Counted from the first letter of the stretch, positions 25,752 to 34,222 are shown. The stretch is 64,000 bases of DNA from Telmatobacter sp. DSM 110680 (GCF_039994875.1 NZ_CP121196.1:2976001-3040000); one strand, 5' to 3'. The notes: generated by a model from the letters alone, not told the origin. Made by a program: numbers and translations.

Positions 25752-26548
25752 GGACAGGCATCAACGGAAGTCGACACGCGCGGGTATCTTCATTGCGGTT
25801 TAGCGTACTGATCTTTGCGTGGGGCGTTGCGGCATTTGCGGGAGGTGCGCAGGAGCCCTGCGCACCTCCCGATTCCATGAAGGCGCGCTTCGCAGGCAAG
25901 CCGGATCCAACTGCGTTGAATGATCTCGGTGCGTGGTTTGGCGAGCATGACAACTACACCTGCGCCGCCGAAGCTTTTGCGACCTCGCTACAGATGGATC
26001 CAAAACAGAAGGACATGCCGCACGTCGCTTTTATGTTTGGGGCGAGCCTGTATTATGCAGGCGACGCAAAAGAAGCGATCCCAGCCCTGCAGGCAGCCGA
26101 GCAATCCGGCTACAACGAGATCAAGCTTCATCTGCTGCTAGCGCGGGCGCAGGACGATGCGCATGCGCGGCCCGAGGCTGAGACGGAGTGGCGCTCGGCG
26201 CTGGATATCGATCCGGAGTATTCCTATGCTCTTGATGCCCTGTCAGACGATCTTATTGCAGATCACGACAGCAAAGGCACAATCGAGTTGCTCGACAAGC
26301 CACGCCTTGTTCCCCAACGCACGGTGCACCAGGCGATGAATCTCGGGACAGCTTACGTGCTGGAAGGAAAACGCGAAGATGCCGAACGTATTCTTCGCGA
26401 TGCTTTGAACACTTATCCTGATGCTGTTGAGCTTGCCTCTCAACTTGCCGACGTTCTAACGCAGTCGGGCAGGAAAGCAGAAGCGGAAGCGGTGTTGCGG
26501 ATCATTAAGGAGCGCAAGACCGGCACCGCCGAAGCGAAGGATCACTGA
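25748..26548 (+). CDS. Secreted TPR protein (set B, short form), coupled to the PD40-haem gene
   Basis: A 266-residue protein starting inside the stop codon of the preceding gene (ATGA overlap), implying translational coupling and fixed stoichiometry. An N-terminal signal (about 16-34, FSVLIFAWGVAAFAGGAQ) is followed by a Cys and TPR units (about 50-260). It is similar to the first half of the 542-residue TPR protein next to the CRTAC1 gene. It occupies the place taken by the fused TPR domain in the PD40-haem paralog at 18984-21299. A perfect 15-bp hairpin lies in its codons 31-41. It probably binds the upstream PD40-haem protein in the envelope; this is inferred from the fusion/split pattern. 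Confidence 0.85.
   Translation: MRTGINGSRHARVSSLRFSVLIFAWGVAAFAGGAQEPCAPPDSMKARFAGKPDPTALNDLGAWFGEHDNYTCAAEAFATSLQMDPKQKDMPHVAFMFGASLYYAGDAKEAIPALQAAEQSGYNEIKLHLLLARAQDDAHARPEAETEWRSALDIDPEYSYALDALSDDLIADHDSKGTIELLDKPRLVPQRTVHQAMNLGTAYVLEGKREDAERILRDALNTYPDAVELASQLADVLTQSGRKAEAEAVLRIIKERKTGTAEAKDH
25838..25870. repeat. Perfect 15-bp inverted repeat within the TPR coding sequence
   Basis: Left arm CGGGAGGTGCGCAGG (25838-25852), loop AGC, right arm CCTGCGCACCTCCCG (25856-25870), with no mismatch. It lies about 90 bases inside the TPR gene, at the signal-peptide boundary (GGAQEPCAPP). A GC-rich stem this long with a 3-base loop should stall polymerase or ribosomes, or block exonucleases, between the two coupled cistrons. 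Confidence 0.8.
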
Positions 26549-26568
26549 TTCGCTGACAATCGCAAATG

Positions 26569-26604
26569 AAGAGGCGCGACCATTGCTGGCCGCGCCTCTT
26601 TGAT
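26569..26604. terminator. Bidirectional intrinsic terminator between convergent genes
   Basis: AAGAGGCGCG (26569-26578) pairs with CGCGCCTCTT (26591-26600). A CC/GG pair lies further in, and TTTGATTT follows on the plus strand. On the minus strand the stem is followed by TTCATTTG. It sits between the convergent TPR and glutamine synthetase genes and can serve both. Confidence 0.75.
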
Positions 26605-26623
26605 TTGAGATGAGACGCTCGGG

Positions 26624-28054
26624 CTAAAACAAGTTCCAGAGCGACTGGTTGTAAATCTCGTGGTGGAACTGCACTTCAGGAGCCTTGACGAAGGTGCCGA
26701 GGTCGCGTGCGCAGCGGTTTGCAGAGGCTTGCTTCAGATCGGCGAAACGTCCCTGCACGTCCGAACCAAGGATTTCGGCGATCCACTCCGAACCCTTGAA
26801 GTCGTCGATGGCCGCTTGAATATGATCAGGCAGGTAGCGCTCGGCCTGACGGAGATTCTTGATCTTGGCCGTGTTGCCATCGATGCCGGTCTTGAAGATC
26901 GAGTAAAGAGCCAGGTAAGGATTCGCATCCGGTGCGACGGACCGAACCTCAACACGCATCGAGCGCGAGTTGCCGATGGGCACGCGCACCATGGAGCCAC
27001 GATCGGTGGCTGATGCCTTGATCTGGTTCGGAGCTTCGAAGTGCGGATCAAGGCGACGATATGCGTTGACACTGGGGTTCAGGATCAGGCAGATATCCAG
27101 CGCGCTGGTTAGAATGCGGTCGATGAACTTCCACCCAAATCCGGAAAGCATCTCCTGGCCTTTGGGATCCCACATCAGGTTGACCTTGTCCTTGGAGACG
27201 GAGACGTTTGTATGCATGCCGCTGCCGTTGACGCCGACGACTGGCTTAGGCAGAAAGCATGCGGTGTATCCCATGTTGTTAGCGATCTGGCGGCAGAGCA
27301 ACTTGTAGAGCTGAATTTGGTCAGCGGCTGCGACAACTTCGCCGTAACCGTAGTTGATTTCGAACTGGCTGGGCGCAACTTCGGGGTGATCCTTTTCGTT
27401 CTGGAAGCCCATGGCGCGCTGCACTTCAGCAGCCGTGTCGATGAACTGGCGCAGGGGATCGAGGGGCAGCACGTGGTAGTAGCCGCCGGTATTGATGAAG
27501 TCGAATTTCAACGTCTCGTGGTAGTGCCGCTCCGCATCTTTGCCGGCAAAGAGAAAGCCTTCAATTTCGTTGGCAGCGTTCAGCGTGTAGCCCTTGTCCT
27601 TGTAAAGTTTCTCGGAGTAGGCCTTGAGCACACCGCGTAGGTCGCCGGAGTAGGGTGTGCCGTCCTTGTCGATGACGGTGCCGAACACCAGCACCTTGCC
27701 ATTGCCGAACACGTCAGCCGGAACCCAGTAGAAGGCGCTCCAGTCGATGCCCAGACGCAGATCGCTTTCCTTTTGCGCGGTGAATCCGCGGATCGAGGAG
27801 CCGTCAAAGGTCAGGTTCTCGTGCGAACCGAGTAGAAACTTCTTATCGTAGTCCAACAGGTGCAGGCGACCTTCAAGGTCGGAGAACAATACCGTTACAG
27901 CCTTGATGTGCTTCTGATCCGTCAGATACTTGATCCTCTTGTCGCGAACCTCTTCAAACGGCAGACGATTCATGCGATCTGCCTTAGCTTCCAAGTTCAG
28001 TTCTTCGAGCTCCTCGTACGAGAGGGCAAGAAAATTACGGTAATCGGATGACAT
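26624..28054 (-). CDS. glnA: Glutamine synthetase, type I-like
   Basis: A 476-residue enzyme ligating ammonia to glutamate with ATP. The ATG at 28054 (MSSDYRNF) follows AAGGAGAG closely; the in-frame ATG 42 bp upstream has no such site. The beta-grasp half has FDGSSIRGF. The catalytic half has NEIEGFLF, APSQFEINY and NGSGMHTNVS. NPSVNAYRRLDP, DRGSMVRVP and RVEVRSVAPDANPYLAL complete it. The NRS motif usual before IRIP is DRGS here, and the NLYDLPPEE adenylylation loop is not present, so GlnE-type control is unlikely. A kinase and a PP2C phosphatase lie upstream on the same strand (100- and 91-bp gaps). It could also be a GS-like gamma-glutamyl ligase, but the ammonia-site residues look standard. 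Confidence 0.88.
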   Translation of the reverse strand: MSSDYRNFLALSYEELEELNLEAKADRMNRLPFEEVRDKRIKYLTDQKHIKAVTVLFSDLEGRLHLLDYDKKFLLGSHENLTFDGSSIRGFTAQKESDLRLGIDWSAFYWVPADVFGNGKVLVFGTVIDKDGTPYSGDLRGVLKAYSEKLYKDKGYTLNAANEIEGFLFAGKDAERHYHETLKFDFINTGGYYHVLPLDPLRQFIDTAAEVQRAMGFQNEKDHPEVAPSQFEINYGYGEVVAAADQIQLYKLLCRQIANNMGYTACFLPKPVVGVNGSGMHTNVSVSKDKVNLMWDPKGQEMLSGFGWKFIDRILTSALDICLILNPSVNAYRRLDPHFEAPNQIKASATDRGSMVRVPIGNSRSMRVEVRSVAPDANPYLALYSIFKTGIDGNTAKIKNLRQAERYLPDHIQAAIDDFKGSEWIAEILGSDVQGRFADLKQASANRCARDLGTFVKAPEVQFHHEIYNQSLWNLF

Positions 28055-28107
28055 GGCTCTCCTTCCAGCTGACAAAAAAGTTGTTGGGGCGTTCAATGAT
28101 CAGTCTA

Positions 28108-28129
28108 GGGTTTCTTGTATAAGGAACCC
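28108..28129 (-). promoter_or_regulatory. Hairpin between kinase and glutamine synthetase genes
   Basis: GGGTTTCTT (28108-28116) and AAGGAACCC (28121-28129) form a 9-bp inverted repeat with one wobble-type mismatch and a 4-base loop. It lies 54-75 bp upstream of the glutamine synthetase start. No long T-run follows on the minus strand, so it may be a weak terminator for the kinase or an operator for glnA. Confidence 0.4.
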
Positions 28130-28154
28130 GTGAAGATTGCAGCTAAGTGATTGG

Positions 28155-29129
28155 CTACTTGTGCCGAGCTACGAGCATCATCAACAACAGGATAACAACT
28201 GGAATCAGGGCGAGCGCGCCGTAGTAAAGAACCTGCCGCTTCATGTGGGATTTTCGCTTGTTCCAATCGCGCAATTCGACTCGATCCTCAACGCCAACCT
28301 CGTTCAGATGTTGCAAATCATGTGCAAATTCGCGGGCGTTGGCATAACGATTCTGGGGGTCGCGTTCAAGGGCTCGATACAGGACCTCCTGAAGCTGTGG
28401 CGAGATCGAAGGCTCGGCAAGTGCCGGTGGCATTGGATGATTCAAGAGCCGATCATTCATGATCTCCATGGGCGAGGAACCGGAGAAGGGAAGTCGGCCC
28501 GCGAGCATTTCGTAAAGGATGATGCCGACGGCGTAAATATCAGAGCGGCGATCTCCGCGTTTCCCCTTTACTTGCTCGGGAGAGATGTAGTCGGCGGTCC
28601 CCAGTGTGGCGGTGAAGTTGGCGTAGGTGAGCCGGCGCGCGGCCGAATCTCCTGCAATGCCGAAGTCGATCAGCTTGATGTTGTCATTAGCGTCGACCAT
28701 GATGTTTTCTGGCTTCAAATCGCGGTGAATCACGCCTTGCTCGTGAATGTACTCGAGTCCTTCGAGAACCTCGATGGCTATACGAATAGCGCGATCCTGC
28801 GGCATCCGGCCTTCGGAGAGGATCTCGCGCAACAATCTTCCATCGCACCACTCCATCACCATGTAAATACGCGAGCGCTTTTCGCCGCCGAACACGCGCA
28901 TCACCATGGGGTGATCGAGCTTCTCGCCAATTTCCGATTCGCGTTTGAAGCGATCAAAAAGAATCGGATCGGCTTCCATATCAGGATGTGGAATTTTCAA
29001 GGCGACGACACGATTGTCCCGCGTATCCACGGCGCGAAAGATCGAAGCCATACCGCTTCGCGCGATCGGCGCTTCAATGCGGTAAGAGTCGATTGTCGAA
29101 CCAGTTTCGATGGTGTCGAGTATGCCCAT
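28155..29129 (-). CDS. Membrane-anchored Ser/Thr protein kinase
   Basis: A 324-residue PknB-like kinase. Catalytic motifs are present: VALKIP (Lys), HRDLKPENIM, IDFGIAGD and an activation segment with GTADYISPEQ, so phosphotransfer is expected. The glycine-rich loop is degenerate: the usual GEGGMG reads ARSGMA. The C-terminus has one membrane segment (about 300-320, ALALIPVVILLLMMLVA) and only three residues beyond it, so there is no extracytoplasmic sensor domain. A PP2C phosphatase is encoded 91 bp upstream on the same strand, a classic kinase/phosphatase pair. Glutamine synthetase follows downstream, raising the possibility that nitrogen assimilation is a target. Confidence 0.9.
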   Translation of the reverse strand: MGILDTIETGSTIDSYRIEAPIARSGMASIFRAVDTRDNRVVALKIPHPDMEADPILFDRFKRESEIGEKLDHPMVMRVFGGEKRSRIYMVMEWCDGRLLREILSEGRMPQDRAIRIAIEVLEGLEYIHEQGVIHRDLKPENIMVDANDNIKLIDFGIAGDSAARRLTYANFTATLGTADYISPEQVKGKRGDRRSDIYAVGIILYEMLAGRLPFSGSSPMEIMNDRLLNHPMPPALAEPSISPQLQEVLYRALERDPQNRYANAREFAHDLQHLNEVGVEDRVELRDWNKRKSHMKRQVLYYGALALIPVVILLLMMLVARHK

Positions 29130-29220
29130 GGGGCGGCGTGCTCCAGTGCTTGTGCTTCTTCTACTGTATCGAGTTCAGGGGGCTTGACTGTAAGGATTTC
29201 ATAAGACTGCGCGGAGATGT

Positions 29221-30024
29221 TCAGGAGGGGAGTCGGTAGGGCCGACCACGATACATGCCCACCTGCTCGACTGATCGCACGCGAATGACCTGCGCAGTGG
29301 TGTTGTCATTGCCATCGATCTCCACAGCTCGCGCGACCAATTCCTGCGCAATCTCATCGAGTGGTTTGTTCTGAGTGACGATGGAAGCCATCGTGTCTGC
29401 GGGCATTTCATCGTGCAGTCCATCGGAGCAGAGTACAAGTACGTCGCCGGCTTGCAGGGTGAGCGCTGTGGTGTCAGGCGAAACGAACATTTCGGGTCCG
29501 AGTGAGCGGATCAGGACGTGGCGGGATTCGGATGTGGCGATATCACTTGCAGAGATGACGCCCATTTTTCTTTGCTCGTTGACCCATGTGTGATCCTGCG
29601 TGATCTGCTTTGCCACGCCCTTGCGTACGAGGTAGCAACGGGAATCGCCAACATGGGAGACGATGGCCTGATCGTGGCGCAGAGCGCAGGCTACGGCTGT
29701 GGTCGCCATCTTCTTTCCGCGGAACTCGGAAGCGAGAGTGCGGTCATGCACTGCGGCATTGGCATGCTGTACCAGGCGCGGCAAAAGGCTGATGAGCATG
29801 GCGCCGCCCTGCGCTTTCTCAAATTCCTGCACGAGAACTGAGACCGCGGTGGAGGATGCGATTTCGCCCAGATCGAGGCCTCCCACACCATCGGCAACTA
29901 CAAAGAGATAACCGTGGGACCGCGCCTGGTGGCGCGAATTAGGAATGAAGGACCCCATGGAGTCTTCGTTATTTTTGCGCGTCTTGCCGGGGTCAGTAGC
30001 CTGGCCAAACACTACGTCCAACAT
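29221..30024 (-). CDS. PP2C-family Ser/Thr protein phosphatase
   Basis: A 267-residue, single-domain cytoplasmic phosphatase. The PP2C metal-binding motifs are intact: NEDSMG, VVADGVGG, HVGDSRCYLV, CSDGLHDEM and GNDNTT. It should use Mn/Mg to remove phosphate from proteins phosphorylated by the adjacent kinase (PstP/PknB logic). A GAGG is 10 bases before the ATG. It is the first gene of a probable minus-strand unit of PP2C, kinase and glutamine synthetase. The roughly 245-bp upstream gap to the permease gene contains no recognised gene. Confidence 0.92.
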   Translation of the reverse strand: MLDVVFGQATDPGKTRKNNEDSMGSFIPNSRHQARSHGYLFVVADGVGGLDLGEIASSTAVSVLVQEFEKAQGGAMLISLLPRLVQHANAAVHDRTLASEFRGKKMATTAVACALRHDQAIVSHVGDSRCYLVRKGVAKQITQDHTWVNEQRKMGVISASDIATSESRHVLIRSLGPEMFVSPDTTALTLQAGDVLVLCSDGLHDEMPADTMASIVTQNKPLDEIAQELVARAVEIDGNDNTTAQVIRVRSVEQVGMYRGRPYRLPS

Positions 30025-30269
30025 GGACCGGTCGCCTCATCGGGTTTCTCGCGCGCGAGGTGCTCTGCCCGCGGAGTTGATTGGTTCCCCGCGGAAGGGT
30101 CCTTGTTCGCGGGGTGAATTCGCATATCGTGCGCATCATGAAAGAAGGACGCCGAAGTTCATATGCTTGGATTCTGCCAAAAATACTTGGGTGGTTTCCA
30201 TCCGCGGCCTTCTGAAAGGTGCCACTCAGGAAAGCCACCCAAGGTTGCATTCAATTTGACGTCGTTTGT

Positions 30270-32057
30270 CTAGCCTTTGACTTCTACGAGTACCGCTTTG
30301 CCCTTGGCTTTCGATGATCTCAGGAAGTAAACCGCGCCGTAGAGGCCCCAGACTCCCGAAATGCCGAGTGCAGTAAGTGGCTCCATCTTGGTGCCGAGGT
30401 TGAAGAAGGGTCCGAGGACGTAAACGGCCATACAAGCCAAGTTCGCCAGCAGACCAAAGCCCGGAATCAACGTGTGTTTCACAAAATTGTGATCAGGACG
30501 TTTATGGAACGCGACCATGCACAGGAAGCAACTGAGCGCATACAGAATGAACGTGCCGAAGTTGGATGTGAGGGTGATGGTCAGCAGAGAGTTGGGCAAG
30601 GCGGCCATCTTGTCGTGTGTGGAGTAGCCGAAGCTCGAAAAGATGCCATGAGGAAGTGCCGCGATGGTCGCATCCGTCGGCGCACTGGCGTCGGCGAAGA
30701 CGAGCGTTACGGCGAGGCATCCGAGAACTGCGGAGATAGCAGCCAACGTCCAGATGGCGCGGCGTGGTGAAAGCGATTCGGCGTGAAGCATGCCGAAGTG
30801 CTCGGGTGCTTCGTCGTCCTTACCCATTGCATAGGTGACGCGAGCACCGGTATTCATGCAGCTCAGCGTGGTTCCGATGAGGGCAAGGAACACAGTAATC
30901 GCTTCGGCCATCATGAAGTACTTTCCATGTCCCTGGCCAAGCAGAGCGTCCCCGACGATGATCATCATGTCGCCGATGGGCGCCGCCGATCCCGCGGCAC
31001 TCTGCATCGTGTACCCGGAATTCAGGAAATAGTTTGCGGCAAAATACTCAATCAGATAACAGACCAAGCCCTGAATCAGCAGCGAAGCGATTACGGCGAT
31101 TGGAATATGTTTAGTCGGATTTTTTGCCTCGCCTCCCATCGCCGTCACCGATTCAAAACCGACAAGGATCAGAATCGCAACCGTCGCCTGAATAAATACC
31201 CAGCTGAATTTGTGTGGCGAGACGACAGACTTCGCGGAGGTGTGTGTGAGCATGTTGCCGCTGGCGTCCGCTGCGGGATAGTCAATCGTGAATGGAACCG
31301 GCTTGCCGGCCTTGTCGAGCTGAGGCTGGGGAACGCCGCTGGCGTCGCGAACGACAGAACCGTCCTTGGCGGTGGCGAATTGATAGGTGTAGGTCGCGAG
31401 CGACTGGCCGTCGTAGTTAAACGCCGGTGATCCTGCTGGATGATTGGCGCGATAACCCAGGGCGAGCACGCTGAATACCAGTAGTGCGGATATCTGAATT
31501 ACGTTAATGGCGAGGTTGACGGCCGTCGATGCTCCCGCGCCCTTCTGGGCGATCCAGGCAACAAAGAACGAGAACGCGATGGCGACCAAACCCATGAAAA
31601 CCGGTCCGGGATTGGAACCGCTGATGAAGTTCGGATAGAAGAATCCGACGACGTAGCCGACGAAGATGCCGGTAGTGGCCACCATCACGCCTGGGTAAAC
31701 CCAGTAGTACAAGTGCGAGCCCCAGCCGACAACGAACTTCGCGATGCGGGCGTACTTGAAGGCCTTGTCTTTGGAGAGCAGCGCCTGCTCCGCGTAGTAG
31801 TAGCTGGAGCCTGTGCCTGGATAGAGCTTGGAGATCTCCGCGTAGGCAACGGCAGTGGCTAGACAAAGTCCCAGCGCCAGCAGGATGCCCCACCACATCG
31901 ATGGCGCCGTGGAAGGCTGCCCTGCGGTTCCCGTTGTCGCCTGGATGAAGAACGTGAGCCAAAGAAAGGCGCCCGGAGCAATCAGCGCCATTGCGTTGCT
32001 GGTCAACCCGGTTAGGCCCAGAGTTGCCTGCATCTGTGGTGCTTTCTGTTCTGCCAT
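30270..32057 (-). CDS. APC superfamily amino acid/polyamine permease
   Basis: A 595-residue polytopic inner-membrane protein with AGGAGA before the ATG. About 12-14 membrane helices are visible, with the family-typical opening TLGLTGLTSNAMALIAPGAF and GTGSSYYYAEQAL. A long hydrophilic loop (about 205-275) between helices is unusual for the family and may face the periplasm. The substrate cannot be read; amino acids or amines are likely. The porin-like gene lies upstream on the same strand. The 249-bp gap contains a long-range hairpin, so co-expression would need read-through. It could matter for nitrogen supply near glnA. Confidence 0.88.
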   Translation of the reverse strand: MAEQKAPQMQATLGLTGLTSNAMALIAPGAFLWLTFFIQATTGTAGQPSTAPSMWWGILLALGLCLATAVAYAEISKLYPGTGSSYYYAEQALLSKDKAFKYARIAKFVVGWGSHLYYWVYPGVMVATTGIFVGYVVGFFYPNFISGSNPGPVFMGLVAIAFSFFVAWIAQKGAGASTAVNLAINVIQISALLVFSVLALGYRANHPAGSPAFNYDGQSLATYTYQFATAKDGSVVRDASGVPQPQLDKAGKPVPFTIDYPAADASGNMLTHTSAKSVVSPHKFSWVFIQATVAILILVGFESVTAMGGEAKNPTKHIPIAVIASLLIQGLVCYLIEYFAANYFLNSGYTMQSAAGSAAPIGDMMIIVGDALLGQGHGKYFMMAEAITVFLALIGTTLSCMNTGARVTYAMGKDDEAPEHFGMLHAESLSPRRAIWTLAAISAVLGCLAVTLVFADASAPTDATIAALPHGIFSSFGYSTHDKMAALPNSLLTITLTSNFGTFILYALSCFLCMVAFHKRPDHNFVKHTLIPGFGLLANLACMAVYVLGPFFNLGTKMEPLTALGISGVWGLYGAVYFLRSSKAKGKAVLVEVKG

Positions 32058-32249
32058 TTAGATTCTCCTGGAAAATGAAGTTTTTACGGTCTTCTCCCGC
32101 GTATGAGTAACGGGCTTGTTTTGAGGCTGGCCGGATCAAAGTCCGGCGTGAAGCCTGCTGTTTCTGGGTTATGTGAATGCTACGTAGTGGTCGATGAAGA
32201 TGAAATGAAGAATCGGACCGTTTCGGGGTTGAGGACTTTGCGGGGATGC

Positions 32250-32290
32250 ATCCCGTCCTCGGAGTTTTGTTGTCACTTCAAGGACGGGAT
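32250..32290 (-). promoter_or_regulatory. Long-loop hairpin between porin and permease genes
   Basis: ATCCCGTCCT (32250-32259) is perfectly complementary to AGGACGGGAT (32281-32290), with a 21-base loop. The left arm also overlaps a GGGATGCATCCC palindrome (32244-32255), so two structures are mutually exclusive. On the plus strand TTTT follows, but both flanking genes run on the minus strand, where no T-run follows. An attenuator or mRNA-stabilising role fits better than a simple terminator. Confidence 0.4.
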
Positions 32291-32306
32291 TTTTAAATCA
32301 GCTCTG

Positions 32307-33584
32307 CTATTTTTCGGTTACGTTTTTCCCGAAGATAAAGCCGAATTCAAGAGCGCCCCGGAACTGGTCCGCATTTGTTCCTGAGCTGCCAAAGACACTT
32401 CCCGGCGTGTAGTCCGTTGCATGCACCCACGCGAGGTCGCCGCGAACGTACATACCGCCCTTCTGGTAGGTTGGCGTTGCGGTGAAAGTGGTGCCCGAAC
32501 TGCCAGCCCCGAAGCCCAGCATGTTAACGGAACCATCGGTTGCGCTCCCCGAACTCGTCAGGTATTCGACACGCGCCGGAAGAGAGAAGCCACTTTTGAA
32601 GGCGTAGCTAACGTTGAGCGCGCCACCGGTTGCGGATGTGCCGTTGACGACGCCTACCTTCGCATTGGTCGGAAGCTTGCCATACTGGAAGTACGGCGAA
32701 ATGATCCACGGGCCCTTGGTGTAGGTGTAGATCACGGCGTGCATGTAGCCGTTGTTCTGGATAGGCGTAGCCGCCGTTTCAAAAACGGTCTGTCCGAGGT
32801 TCCCCATCCCGTCGTACACAAGTACGTGTGGCCCCTTGGTAAGAGTCACCGAGCCCGAAAGCCACGAGTAGCGGTTGGAATAGTAACCGTCGTTCCAACT
32901 AACCGAGGCACTCAGATATTTATTGAGGGTCTGATTTATCTGGATGCCCTTGTTGATGGCGTTTTCCTGGTTCCAAACAATGCCACGCTCAATGTTGAAG
33001 TTCTGGTAAGTAAAGGTGGACTCGGCGCCCATCAGCGTAGGAAGAGAGCCGATCAGGAACTGGGTGTTCTTGCCTGCTTGGAGCTTCAGGTAGGCGACCG
33101 GAACCGGCCCATAGGTATTCTTCACCGTGGTTTGGGCATCAGTAAAAGGCACTGAGAGTGCCTGCATGGTGTAAACGCCCGCCTGGATGTAGTACTGAAC
33201 TTTTCCGTCTGCTTTTTGAATGAAGATCTGTCCGTTGCTCAGGGTCGCCTGTGCGGCGTCGTCCCCCGGAACGTGATTGCTCTGGAACTGCGAGAAACCG
33301 GTGATAATGCCATTGACGCTCAGCTTGCCCAGCGGTCCCGCATCAAAGGTCGCCGGAGGAAGCCATTGCAGCGGACCCGTGAGAACGAACGTAGAGAGCG
33401 CAGTTGGAGCGGGCGCGGCTTCTGGTGCTGGATCGGTGGCGGCGGCTGGTGTTGCTGGGGTGGTTGCAGGTGGTGCAGCCGTTGCGACAGTTGCTGGCGC
33501 CTGCGCACCTGCAATAGCCGTGGCGAGCGACGCTGCAACAAGGGACTGCAGGATGATGCGATTCAACTTGAGAGATATCGACAC
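32307..33584 (-). CDS. Outer-membrane beta-barrel porin (OmpL/BBP2-like)
   Basis: A 425-residue protein starting at GTG (33584) just after AGGAGG. A signal peptide (about 1-27) is followed by an Ala/Pro/Thr-rich linker (about 28-62), which may cross the periplasm. About 14-16 amphipathic beta strands follow, rich in Tyr, Phe and Asn (LSASVSWNDGYYSNRYSWL, GPWIISPYFQYG, GGMYVRGDLAWVHATDY). The C-terminus reads LEFGFIFGKNVTEK. The layout fits the putative beta-barrel porin-2 family. It probably lets small solutes cross the outer membrane and may feed the APC permease encoded downstream; the substrate is unknown. It is divergent from the two-component system with a 638-bp gap. Confidence 0.8.
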   Translation of the reverse strand: MSISLKLNRIILQSLVAASLATAIAGAQAPATVATAAPPATTPATPAAATDPAPEAAPAPTALSTFVLTGPLQWLPPATFDAGPLGKLSVNGIITGFSQFQSNHVPGDDAAQATLSNGQIFIQKADGKVQYYIQAGVYTMQALSVPFTDAQTTVKNTYGPVPVAYLKLQAGKNTQFLIGSLPTLMGAESTFTYQNFNIERGIVWNQENAINKGIQINQTLNKYLSASVSWNDGYYSNRYSWLSGSVTLTKGPHVLVYDGMGNLGQTVFETAATPIQNNGYMHAVIYTYTKGPWIISPYFQYGKLPTNAKVGVVNGTSATGGALNVSYAFKSGFSLPARVEYLTSSGSATDGSVNMLGFGAGSSGTTFTATPTYQKGGMYVRGDLAWVHATDYTPGSVFGSSGTNADQFRGALEFGFIFGKNVTEK

Positions 33585-34222
33585 GATTCCTCCTGAAAAA
33601 GAAAATGGATATGAGATACGAGAGGCGCTATGTGCGATGCGAGGCCCTCGGTGAAATGTGATGCCTCTATGCGAGAGGTGAGGTGGTTGACTCAGTCTCT
33701 TTCGTTCGGACTACCTTGCAGTCAGGCCCGGGAAAGGCGACACACGAGGATTGTGTCGTTGCCGAGGCAAAGATGATGAAGTCTCGCGCGGTGAGCGCTG
33801 CTCCGTTCAGCTACTGAATAAGTGCGGCTGACATTATTAATGCAAGGAATGCATAAAGAAGAGATGAGGATAATCAAAAGAATTTGTATGGGGGATGTAT
33901 CACCGTCTTCAGCAACCGGTGTACTGGTGACGACTTAAGCGGATAATGGCTGCTCGCCGTTGCGGTTCTTTACGCCTTACCTCATAAAAATCAAATTAAG
34001 AACTGGTAAAATCTACAAACAATCTCCGCGGCCAGAAAATCACCCCTTGGGAAGGAAAGAAAGATGTCCGCGAGGATGTTTTCCTGAATCCGGTGATTCT
34101 CTGGAAATTAGATCCTCGGCCTCAGCAGACTGTGCAGCCCGATCAAGCTGCTGATCTCACTCTGCTCAGATGCAAGCAATCAACATGAGCGGTCCACTCA
34201 CTCTCAAGGTGACTCAAATTGC
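33585..34222. other. Long divergent intergenic region
   Basis: 638 bp between the porin gene and the histidine kinase gene. It contains an AT-rich stretch (about 33825-33900) likely to hold promoters and an AAGGTGA before the kinase ATG. I found no open frame with a believable protein, no tRNA, and no riboswitch I can name. The size leaves room for a small RNA or a long leader, but I see no structure that decides it. Confidence 0.5.

Noticed and set aside
28137..29204. Long plus-strand open frame (355 codons) opposite the Ser/Thr kinase
   Set aside because: The minus-strand frame encodes a complete kinase with all catalytic motifs; the antisense frame has no recognisable domain and is a codon-bias shadow.
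33585..34222. Riboswitch or small gene in the long intergenic region
   Set aside because: No recognisable consensus core and only short unsupported frames were seen.
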